From Desulfonatronovibrio sp. (GTDB lineage: Bacteria; Desulfobacterota; Desulfovibrionia; Desulfovibrionales; Desulfonatronovibrionaceae), in the NCBI GenBank assembly GCA_003558575.1, contig PWPY01000308.1, positions 1 through 5,748 of the forward strand: a DNA stretch of 5,748 nt, in the 5' to 3' direction. Below the pieces are notes generated by a model that saw nothing but the letters and a program-made list of their open reading frames with translations, was not told the DNA's origin and made no database searches. Within the stretch, counting starts at the first letter, position 1. Each line of letters opens with the position of its first letter. Position numbers and translations under genes: made by a program. Positions 1 through 5,748 of the stretch are shown here, piece by piece.

Positions 1-1
1 G

Positions 2-325
2 GCATTTTTAGACTCAAAAAAAGATGATGTAATAGTCATCAAAAGCCCTGTGGGAATGCCGGGCAGGGCTCTTCGCAACACTTTCTTAAGTGATGTTGAG
101 CAGGGAAAAAGAAAACCCTTTAAATGCCCGTATCACTGCATAGTTACCTGCGATTATAAAAAAAGCCCATATTGCATAGCTGCAGCCTTGAACAGTGCAA
201 AAAAAGGCAAGATGCACAGAGGCTTTGCATTTGCAGGTGAAACCGCATACAGGATAACAGGTTTAATGTCAGTAAAAGAACTTATAGACTCCCTGCGAGA
301 TGAATATATTGAGGCCTGTTCATAA
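2..325 (+). CDS. Nitronate monooxygenase / NAD(P)H-dependent flavin oxidoreductase, C-terminal part (5' end outside window)
   Basis: The reading frame is open from the left edge, so the gene starts upstream; 107 C-terminal residues are visible. They match the tail of the FMN-dependent 2-nitropropane dioxygenase / nitronate monooxygenase family (FabK-related TIM barrel), which oxidises alkyl nitronates or acts as an enoyl reductase-like flavoprotein. Diagnostic stretches are SPVGMPGRALRN, a cysteine-rich segment CPYHCIVTCDYKKSPYC, and GFAFAGETAYR followed by a SVKELIDSL helix. The FAGxxAYR block is the usual C-terminal signature in the bacterial group of these enzymes. The four closely spaced cysteines suggest a metal or Fe-S site, but I cannot prove one. 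The FMN-binding barrel and catalytic His lie outside the window, so the substrate cannot be named. The stop codon TAA is followed within 4 nt by a large palindromic repeat, which may also end transcription. Family call is fairly sure; exact function is open. Confidence 0.85.
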   Translation, partial: AFLDSKKDDVIVIKSPVGMPGRALRNTFLSDVEQGKRKPFKCPYHCIVTCDYKKSPYCIAAALNSAKKGKMHRGFAFAGETAYRITGLMSVKELIDSLRDEYIEACS

Positions 326-328
326 TGC

Positions 329-489
329 CTTAACAGGTTGTTGAAAATCTCCCAATTGGCTTTGTCGCTACAAAAAGTTCAAACTCTTACGTATCCTAAA
401 TACGCCGCGATCTTGAACTTTTTTTGCTCCTTGCCCTTGGAATTTTTGAACAACCTGTCTGGTAAGGACTTTTTCAACACGCTGTTAAG
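329..489. repeat. Nested palindromic repeat element (REP/MITE-like), 161 bp
   Basis: The ends are a 19-bp inverted repeat: 329-347 (CTTAACAGGTTGTTGAAAA) against 471-489, matching at 17 of 19 positions when reverse-complemented. Within it, ACAGGTTGTT (333-342) also has a perfect partner, AACAACCTGT, at 449-458, so the left arm has two competing partners. Further in are a perfect 11-bp pair, AAAAAGTTCAA (372-382) with TTGAACTTTTT (413-423), and a central hairpin CGTAT-CCTAA-ATACG (390-404). The whole unit can therefore fold on itself at three levels. It starts 3 nt after the TAA stop of the upstream gene. I infer a dispersed non-coding repeat or miniature element; similar TGTTGAAAA-ended palindromes seem familiar from deltaproteobacterial intergenic DNA, but that is memory, not a search. 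No target-site duplication is evident. It may also act as a bidirectional terminator. Confidence 0.7.
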
Positions 490-530
490 ATAACGTATCT
501 GTTCATCACATTTTTTCTGTTTTTTGGTAA

Positions 531-606
531 AGCCTGCATCCTTGATTGGTTTTCGTCGTTGCTGCCTGTTTTTGACCAGCAACACAAAAAAAATCAGATG
601 CAGGCT
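531..606. repeat. Long imperfect stem-loop, 76 bp
   Basis: Outer arms AGCCTGCATC (531-540) and GATGCAGGCT (597-606) are perfect reverse complements. After a 2-nt bulge (541-542), TGATT (543-547) pairs with AATCA (592-596). A second perfect pair, GTTGCTG (558-564) and CAGCAAC (577-583), closes an inner 12-nt loop; a T run (550-553) faces an A run (585-591) between the two stems. No T-tract follows the structure on the plus strand, so it is not a classical intrinsic terminator for rightward transcription. It could be a second repeat unit next to 329-489 or a structured leader for the permease transcript. Function unknown. Confidence 0.55.
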
Positions 607-734
607 GCCCTCACAGCATGGCGAATGGTTATAAAAAACTATAAACTGACCAGTTCCATAACGGCCCTGCCCCGTTCCATCACAGGGAATAGTCAGGCTC
701 GTTCAATTTTTCCCTTTTCGACAAATTTTCAAAA

Positions 735-1565
735 ATGATAACAAATGCCATTCAAAGGCTGTACAAGACTGTTCTTTCCCAGAGCTTCAGGGATATAATC
801 ATATTCCTGATCATTATGGGATTTCTATTCTGGCTTGTTTCTGCCGGATCTGAAAAACTATATTATAACTGGCAATGGTACAGGGTTAAACAATTCATAT
901 TCACCTTTGAACAGGGTCAATTCACTCCAGGACTGTTGCTTCAAGGACTGTGGATCACCCTGAAAATTACAGGGCTCAGCCTGGTATTAACCTTTATTTT
1001 TGGCCTGATTGCCTGTCTTTTCAGACTTTCTAACTCAATAATAGCCAGATTTATTGCCAGGTGTTATGTTGAGACAATTCGCAATACTCCTCTTCTGGTT
1101 CAGCTTCTGTTTAACTATTTTGTTCTTTCTCCAATCCTGGGTATTTCACCCTTTATGACAGCTGTCCTGACCTTGAGTCTCTTTGAAGGTGCTTACGCTT
1201 CAGAAATTATCCGCGCAGGAATCCAGTCCATTGACAAAGGGCAATGGGACTCGGCCCGCAGTACCGGACTAAACAACTTCCAGACATATTTTTATATTAT
1301 CATACCGCAGGCTTACAGATTTCTACTCCCGCCCCTTACCAATCAGAGCGTATCCTTAATCAAAGACTCCGCCCTTGTAAGCACCATTGCCATCTATGAC
1401 TTGACAATGCAGGGACAGGTAATAATATCTAATACTTTTTTAACCTTTGAAATATGGTTTACTGTAGCAGCCATATACCTTGCCGTAGCCCTATTCATAA
1501 CTTTTATGGTTTCAATTCTGGAAAAATACATTCAGCGAGGGAAACCGCAAAGACAAACCCGGTAG
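735..1565 (+). CDS. Polar amino-acid ABC transporter, inner-membrane permease (HisM/GlnP family)
   Basis: This 276-residue protein is an integral membrane subunit of the polar amino-acid importers (His/Glu/Gln/Arg type). Hydrophobic segments are visible near residues 21-37, 72-96, 119-136, 140-152, 212-230 and 241-263. Family markers are ETIRNTPLLVQL (113-124) and the EAA loop that docks on the ATPase (about 151-205): EGAYASEIIRAGIQSI, then KGQWDSARSTGLN and IIPQAYRFLLPPLTNQ. Within that loop the common EAARALGL is DSARSTGL, a mild deviation. Length fits a family member with a short N-terminal extension before the first membrane helix. The ATG at 735 is the first start in the open frame, but no purine-rich Shine-Dalgarno sequence precedes it; I could not find a better-supported start. 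The matching binding protein follows after 264 bp; no ATPase gene is next to it. Substrate cannot be told from sequence. Confidence 0.93.
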   Translation: MITNAIQRLYKTVLSQSFRDIIIFLIIMGFLFWLVSAGSEKLYYNWQWYRVKQFIFTFEQGQFTPGLLLQGLWITLKITGLSLVLTFIFGLIACLFRLSNSIIARFIARCYVETIRNTPLLVQLLFNYFVLSPILGISPFMTAVLTLSLFEGAYASEIIRAGIQSIDKGQWDSARSTGLNNFQTYFYIIIPQAYRFLLPPLTNQSVSLIKDSALVSTIAIYDLTMQGQVIISNTFLTFEIWFTVAAIYLAVALFITFMVSILEKYIQRGKPQRQTR

Positions 1566-1616
1566 TCAGTTGCTTATTTTATAACTATTTACCATTATTG
1601 CGATCTGTTCCAAAGA

Positions 1617-1778
1617 CTGGAGCCTGTTCGGGATTCGAAATATTGCATTGTCTGACCGTCGACGGCTCAGTTAGGAAAAACCAGGACTTACTTTGTTTGA
1701 CCATAAACAAACAGGTTTTGCCTTACGGAGCCGTCGACAGGGAATTTTGCAACATTAAGAAAACCGGTCAGGCTCCAG
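1617..1778. repeat. Long imperfect inverted repeat / hairpin, 162 bp (MITE-like or structured RNA)
   Basis: Successive arms pair from outside in: CTGGAGCCTG (1617-1626) with CAGGCTCCAG (1769-1778), 10 of 10; 1632-1647 with 1748-1763, 11 of 16; GTCGACGGCTC (1658-1668) with GAGCCGTCGAC (1728-1738), 11 of 11; 1670-1682 with 1714-1726, 11 of 13; TTTGTTT (1692-1698) with AAACAAA (1705-1711), 7 of 7, closing a 6-nt loop. A 9-nt bulge (1683-1691) lies on the left side. The symmetry spans the whole stretch, which suggests a palindromic mobile element remnant or a selected RNA structure. It is not followed by a T run, so an ordinary intrinsic terminator is unlikely. It sits between the genes for two proteins needed in very different amounts, so an effect on transcript stability or readthrough is possible (inference). 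Confidence 0.7.
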
Positions 1779-1820
1779 AATTAAAATAAAATGTAGTGAA
1801 CAGATACCTAATTTTAATCT

Positions 1821-1826
1821 GGAGGA
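1821..1826 (+). promoter_or_regulatory. Strong Shine-Dalgarno sequence for the binding-protein gene
   Basis: GGAGGA lies 3 nt before the ATG at 1830, close but usable, and fixes that start. The 5-bp hairpin CAGAT/ATCTG (1801-1805, 1817-1821) reaches its first G, so local folding might tune initiation. The contrast with the permease gene, which has no visible site, fits the higher demand for binding protein. Confidence 0.7.
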
Positions 1827-1829
1827 AAC

Positions 1830-2654
1830 ATGCTGCGCATCAAAGTCATTATAACTGCATTTCTTATTACTCTTTTTTTTGCATCCACTGCTGCATCATC
1901 ACCAATACGTTCTCAACTGGTGCAGGAAAGTACCATTGAACAAATCATGCAAAGGGGTGTAGTGCGTGTGGGCATGTCCACCTTTGTTCCCTGGGCCATG
2001 CAGAATAAAGAAGGAAAATTTATTGGTTTTGAAATTGATGTTGCCACAAGACTTGCTCAGGACATGGGGGTAAAGGTAGAGTTCATCCCCACGAGATGGT
2101 CTGGAATAATACCTGCCCTGCTTACTGGTAAGTTCGACATTATCATTGGAGGCATGGGCATAAAACCAGATCGAAACCTCAAGGTGAACTTTTCCATCCC
2201 ATATGACTATTCAGGCATGTCCTTAGTTGCCCACAAAAAAAAGGCAGAAGGCTTTTCCAGTCTAAATGATTTTAATCAATCAGGGATAACCATTGCAGCG
2301 CGCCTCGGTACAACTGCTGCTGCAGCGGCCTCTGAGTATATGCCCCAAGCATCCCTGCGCCTTTTTGATGATGAGGCCCAGGCCATTCAGGAACTCTTAA
2401 ATGGACGTGTTCATGCAGTTGTAGCGTCAGCTCCCCTGCCTGCTTTTCAAGCCATTCTTCATCCGGAAAGACTATTTGTTCCCATTGAAGAAACTTTTAC
2501 CAGCGAGCCCATTGGATTTGCTGTTCGCAAAGGTGACTTTGATACTCTCAATTTTCTGGACAACTGGATTCGTTTCGTCCAGGCCCAGGGCTGGTTAGAG
2601 CAAAGAAAGCATTACTGGTTTGAAACCAGAGACTGGGAAAGTCAAATAAAGTAA
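1830..2654 (+). CDS. Polar amino-acid ABC transporter, periplasmic solute-binding protein (SBP family 3)
   Basis: The 274-residue product binds an amino acid in the periplasm and delivers it to the membrane permease. An N-terminal signal peptide is clear: MLRIK, a hydrophobic core about residues 6-18, and a likely cleavage near residues 21-23 (STAA-SS). There is no lipobox cysteine, so it should be a soluble periplasmic protein, consistent with a Gram-negative cell. Family 3 markers follow: VVRVGMSTFVPW (44-55), GKFIGFEIDVATRLA (62-76), IIPALLTGKFDIIIGGMG (93-110), the ligand-contacting Arg region IKPDRNLKVNFSIPY (111-125), ARLGTTAAA (157-165) at the lobe hinge, and SEPIGFAVRKGD (225-236). 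Length is normal. The gene follows the permease gene in the same direction and ends 53 bp before hisH. The ligand (acidic, basic, Gln or other) cannot be read from sequence; being next to his genes makes histidine a mere possibility. Confidence 0.93.
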   Translation: MLRIKVIITAFLITLFFASTAASSPIRSQLVQESTIEQIMQRGVVRVGMSTFVPWAMQNKEGKFIGFEIDVATRLAQDMGVKVEFIPTRWSGIIPALLTGKFDIIIGGMGIKPDRNLKVNFSIPYDYSGMSLVAHKKKAEGFSSLNDFNQSGITIAARLGTTAAAAASEYMPQASLRLFDDEAQAIQELLNGRVHAVVASAPLPAFQAILHPERLFVPIEETFTSEPIGFAVRKGDFDTLNFLDNWIRFVQAQGWLEQRKHYWFETRDWESQIK

Positions 2655-2707
2655 CTTGTTTCACATTTGATCCTGAACTTTTTTACTGACCAAAATAAAG
2701 GACAATC

Positions 2708-3346
2708 ATGATCGCCATATTAGACTACAAGGCTGGAAACCTGACCAGTGTTAAAAGAGCCCTGGATCATCTCAATATCTCCAATGAAATTACCAGTGAC
2801 CCAGAAATTCTTAAGTCATCTAAAGGCTTTATTTTTCCAGGGGTAGGCGCGGCAGGATCAGCCATGCGCAACCTTATGGCCAACAGGCTTGATGAAACAG
2901 TCAAGTCCCTGGTTCTTTCAGGAAAACCCATGCTTGGAATCTGTCTAGGATGCCAGATTATTCTTGATGAAAGCAGTGAAAATGGGACCAAAACTCTGGG
3001 AATTATCCCTGGAAGATGTGAAAAGTTTGATCCAGAACTCAAAGATGAATCAGGACAGCCCATTAATATACCTCACATGGGCTGGAATACTATTAGTCTG
3101 GAAAAAGATTGTATCCTGTTTAACAAAATACCTGACGATGCAGAATTTTATTTTGTCCATGGCTACTACCCAGTACCTGATCCAGCATATGCCATAGGAA
3201 AAACCAATTACGGCCTTGAATTCTGTTCAATATTTGGCCGTCCTGGATTATGGGCCATGCAGTTTCACCCTGAAAAAAGCGGTAAACCCGGCCTACAGAT
3301 TCTGTCTAATTTTTATCATTTTTGTCTGGAGAAAAACCATGCTTAG
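2708..3346 (+). CDS. hisH: Imidazole glycerol phosphate synthase, glutamine amidotransferase subunit HisH
   Basis: HisH (212 aa) hydrolyses glutamine and passes ammonia to HisF for closure of the imidazole ring in histidine synthesis (cytoplasm). Class I amidotransferase features are all present: [18 protein letters not shown] at the N-terminus, the oxyanion-strand PGVGAAG (44-50), the nucleophile elbow GICLGCQ with Cys79, MGWN (124-127), FVHGYY (149-154), and the FHPEKSG motif carrying His187 and Glu189 of the triad. GICLGCQ differs from the commoner GICLGMQ by a second cysteine (Cys82) three residues after the nucleophile. An AAGGA site (2698-2702) 5 nt before the ATG supports the start. 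The 53-bp gap from the binding-protein gene shows no terminator, so transcription may run through. The last 8 nt overlap hisF, indicating coupled translation of the two subunits. Confidence 0.97.
   Translation: MIAILDYKAGNLTSVKRALDHLNISNEITSDPEILKSSKGFIFPGVGAAGSAMRNLMANRLDETVKSLVLSGKPMLGICLGCQIILDESSENGTKTLGIIPGRCEKFDPELKDESGQPINIPHMGWNTISLEKDCILFNKIPDDAEFYFVHGYYPVPDPAYAIGKTNYGLEFCSIFGRPGLWAMQFHPEKSGKPGLQILSNFYHFCLEKNHA
3327..3332 (+). promoter_or_regulatory. Ribosome binding site deciding the hisF start
   Basis: TGGAGA lies inside the end of hisH, 6 nt before the ATG at 3339. The frame is open further upstream (to an ATG at 3216), but the site and the match of [12 protein letters not shown] to known HisF N-termini place the start at 3339, not upstream. 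Confidence 0.75.
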
Positions 3347-4118
3347 CAAAAGAATAATTCCCTGCCTTGACGTACGTGACGGCAGGCTGACCAAAGGCAT
3401 CAAGTTCAAGGGTAATGTTGATATTGGAGATCCGGTTGAAACAGCAAAACAATATTATGAACAGGGAGCTGATGAAATTGTTTTTTATGACATAACTGCT
3501 TCTGCTGAAGGCAGAGGTATTATGCTCAAAGTTGTGGAAGAAGTAGCTGCAACAATTTTTATTCCCTTTTCCGTAGGTGGAGGAATCAGCACTCTTGAAG
3601 ATATGCGTAATGTCTTATTGGCTGGAGCTGAAAAAGTTTCTGTCAATTCTGCTGCTGTAAAAAACCCCGGAATAATTTCAGAGGGCGCAGAATCCTTTGG
3701 CTCACAATGCATCGTAGTGGGCATGGATGTTCTCCAGGTGGAAAAGTCAGAAAAAATCCCTTCTGGATATGAAATAGTGATTCACGGAGGAAGAAAACAC
3801 ATGGGCATTGATGCCCTGTGGTGGGCCCAGGAAGCCCAGCGACTTGGCGCTGGAGAACTGTGCATCAACTCCATTGATGCTGATGGAACCAAAGATGGTT
3901 ACGAGTTAGAGCTGACCAGCATGATTTCGGAAAATGTCACTATACCGGTCATTGCATCAGGAGGGGCAGGAAACCCTCAACATATGGTGGAAGCCGTTAC
4001 CAAGGGCAAAGCTTCTGCCGCCCTGATTGCTTCCATTGTTCACTATGGTGAATACACCATTCCCGGGATAAAGGAGAATATGCATAATGCTGGAGTGAAA
4101 GTACGCATGAACTGGTAG
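3339..4118 (+). CDS. hisF: Imidazole glycerol phosphate synthase, cyclase subunit HisF
   Basis: HisF (259 aa) is the beta/alpha-barrel lyase that takes ammonia from HisH and converts PRFAR into imidazole glycerol phosphate and AICAR, the fifth step of histidine synthesis and a link to purine synthesis. The start at 3339 gives [16 protein letters not shown], placing catalytic Asp at residue 11; the second catalytic Asp is residue 130 (IVVGMDV). Phosphate-binding and barrel motifs follow: DITASAEGR (51-59), [10 protein letters not shown] (76-85), KVSVNSAAV (99-107), FGSQCIVVG (120-128), [13 protein letters not shown] (181-193) and VIASGGAG (204-211). Loop 131-144 is several residues longer than in the Thermotoga enzyme. 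The usual IDRDGTK is IDADGTK here, Arg changed to Ala. I remember [16 protein letters not shown] and HGGRKHMG as Desulfovibrio-type. The gene overlaps hisH by 8 nt and ends 49 bp from convergent moaC. Confidence 0.97.
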   Translation: MLSKRIIPCLDVRDGRLTKGIKFKGNVDIGDPVETAKQYYEQGADEIVFYDITASAEGRGIMLKVVEEVAATIFIPFSVGGGISTLEDMRNVLLAGAEKVSVNSAAVKNPGIISEGAESFGSQCIVVGMDVLQVEKSEKIPSGYEIVIHGGRKHMGIDALWWAQEAQRLGAGELCINSIDADGTKDGYELELTSMISENVTIPVIASGGAGNPQHMVEAVTKGKASAALIASIVHYGEYTIPGIKENMHNAGVKVRMNW

Positions 4119-4167
4119 TTAATTTTACTTAGAAGCGACTCACCGCATTGAATGCAGCACAATGACC

Positions 4168-4656
4168 TTACTTTGCCGGCGCTTCATACACTCCGCTTCG
4201 CCCGCCGCTTTTATGAATCAGCCGGCAATTGTCAATAATAATATCTTTCTGAACAGCCTTACACATGTCATATATGGTCATACTGGCTGTCTGCGCGGCT
4301 ACCAATGCCTCCATCTCTACCCCGGTAGAAGAGGTGGTCACTGCTTCAGCTTCAACAATAATTATAGAAGCCACCTCATCAGGATAAAAGCGAACTTCTA
4401 CATAGCTGAGAAAAACAGGTTGACACATGGGGATAAGCCGGCTTGTTTCCTTTGCAGCCATTATCCCTGCAATTTTGGCTGTAACCAGGACATCCCCTTT
4501 AGGCAGGGCCTTATCCTGAAGAAGCCTGAAGGTTTCAGCTGAAAGACGGACCTGACTTTGGACAACGGCTTTTCTCGGGGTATCAGGCTTATCACCTACA
4601 TCAACCATTCTCACTCCGCCGTCCTTGTCCAGATGAGTCAAATTCTTGTTGCTCAT
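4168..4656 (-). CDS. moaC: Cyclic pyranopterin monophosphate synthase MoaC, with an active-site His-to-Gln change
   Basis: MoaC (162 aa) converts 3',8-cyclo-7,8-dihydroguanosine triphosphate, made by MoaA, into cyclic pyranopterin monophosphate, an early step of molybdenum/tungsten cofactor synthesis. It matches E. coli MoaC end to end: LTHLDKDGGVRMVDVGDKP (6-24), LPKGDVLVTAKIAGIMAAK (51-69), TGVEMEAL (111-118), TIYDMCKAVQKD (127-138) and KSGGRSG (149-155). Residues aligned with E. coli K51, E112, M113, D128 and K131 are kept as K53, E114, M115, D130 and K133. The aligned H77 of the LIPLCHPL motif is Gln79 (LIPMCQPV, codon CAA), and the usual GKTG/GRTG before VEMEAL is SSTG. Length is normal and the frame intact, so decay is not obvious. 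The ATG is 5 nt after the dnaJ stop, with GGTGA near the end of dnaJ as possible ribosome site; the two are probably one operon. Confidence 0.93.
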   Translation of the reverse strand: MSNKNLTHLDKDGGVRMVDVGDKPDTPRKAVVQSQVRLSAETFRLLQDKALPKGDVLVTAKIAGIMAAKETSRLIPMCQPVFLSYVEVRFYPDEVASIIIVEAEAVTTSSTGVEMEALVAAQTASMTIYDMCKAVQKDIIIDNCRLIHKSGGRSGVYEAPAK

Positions 4657-4661
4657 AAAGC

Positions 4662-5747
<1,086 letters not shown>

Positions 5748-5748
5748 A

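Larger units (their letters stand above)
326..734. other. Gene-free intergenic stretch with two long stem-loops
   Basis: These 409 bases lie between the flavin oxidoreductase stop and the permease start, and I see no credible gene in them. The only longer open frame (minus strand, 379-585) runs through the palindromic repeat and gives a low-complexity Lys-rich peptide with no family resemblance. The stretch holds a nested palindrome (329-489), a second stem-loop (531-606), a small inverted repeat AACTG-AC-CAGTT (644-655), a short hairpin with arms AACGG/CCGTT (660-664 and 672-676), and a 7-bp direct repeat GTTCCAT (653-659, 674-680). The promoter of the downstream permease should be here, but no -35/-10 pair with good spacing stands out. 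Confidence 0.7.
1566..1829. other. Gene-free spacer dominated by a long inverted repeat
   Basis: These 264 bases separate two genes for parts of the same importer, much longer than usual within such operons. A plus-strand open frame crosses it (1454-1789) but starts inside the permease gene in another frame, lacks family resemblance and covers the inverted repeat, so I do not call it a gene. The spacer holds the long hairpin 1617-1778, an outlying 8-bp inverted pair ATCTGTTC (1603-1610) / GAACAGAT (1798-1805), and a small hairpin CAGAT (1801-1805) / ATCTG (1817-1821) that ends at the first base of the binding-protein Shine-Dalgarno sequence. No confident promoter is seen. Confidence 0.65.

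Noticed and set aside
379..585. 68-aa open frame on the minus strand
   Set aside because: It lies through the palindromic repeat and the following stem-loop, is Lys-rich, lacks a family match I recognise and has no clear ribosome binding site. Such frames are expected when a repeat is translated.
630..645. TATAAA-like -10 boxes upstream of the permease
   Set aside because: Two TATAAA matches (630-635, 640-645) exist but neither has a TTGACA-like box at 16-18 nt upstream, so no promoter call is justified.
1454..1789. 111-aa open frame on the plus strand
   Set aside because: The first third is the permease gene read in another frame and the rest is the inverted repeat; composition is not protein-like and no domain is recognisable.
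3216..3338. 41-residue upstream extension of HisF
   Set aside because: This part overlaps the HisH C-terminus including its FHPEK motif, reads as noise, and lacks a ribosome site; the start at 3339 has both a site and the family N-terminus.
4119..4167. Possible shared terminator between convergent hisF and moaC
   Set aside because: Only a 4-bp GCAT/ATGC stem (4145-4155) and a distant 6-bp pair (4132-4137 with 4180-4185) are present, with no good T run on either strand; too weak to annotate.

Overview
This 5.7 kb window looks like an ordinary chromosomal segment of a Gram-negative anaerobe. It is probably a moderately AT-rich member of the Desulfovibrionota (sulfate-reducer type). That placement rests on the style of the HisF and HisH proteins, on a FabK-like flavin oxidoreductase with a cysteine-rich tail, and on intergenic palindromes that resemble repeats I remember from such genomes. 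It is an inference from protein character, not from a search.

Layout: (1) 2-325 (+) is the 3' end of a nitronate monooxygenase-like flavoprotein gene. (2) 326-734 has no gene. It holds a nested palindromic repeat (329-489) and a second long stem-loop (531-606). (3) 735-1565 (+) encodes a polar amino-acid ABC transporter permease. (4) 1566-1829 has no gene but is almost filled by one long imperfect inverted repeat (1617-1778), ending just before a strong ribosome binding site. (5) 1830-2654 (+) encodes the cognate type periplasmic solute-binding protein. (6) 2708-3346 and 3339-4118 (+) are hisH and hisF, overlapping by 8 nt; together they encode the two-subunit imidazole glycerol phosphate synthase. 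(7) On the minus strand, converging on hisF, are dnaJ (4662 to beyond the right edge) and moaC (4168-4656), 5 nt apart and probably co-transcribed.

How the genes work together: the permease and binding protein are two of the three parts of an amino-acid importer; the ATPase is not in the window. HisH makes ammonia from glutamine and HisF uses it to form the imidazole ring of histidine and release AICAR. Whether the importer and hisHF share a transcript cannot be decided from sequence, but all four genes run in the same direction with no convincing terminator between the binding protein and hisH. DnaJ (Hsp40 co-chaperone) and MoaC (molybdenum cofactor synthesis) form a separate unit.

I found no CRISPR array, phage gene, transposase, tRNA or rRNA, and no clear new multi-gene system. 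The least ordinary signals are the palindromic elements on both sides of the permease gene and a MoaC in which the active-site His of the LCHP motif is replaced by Gln.
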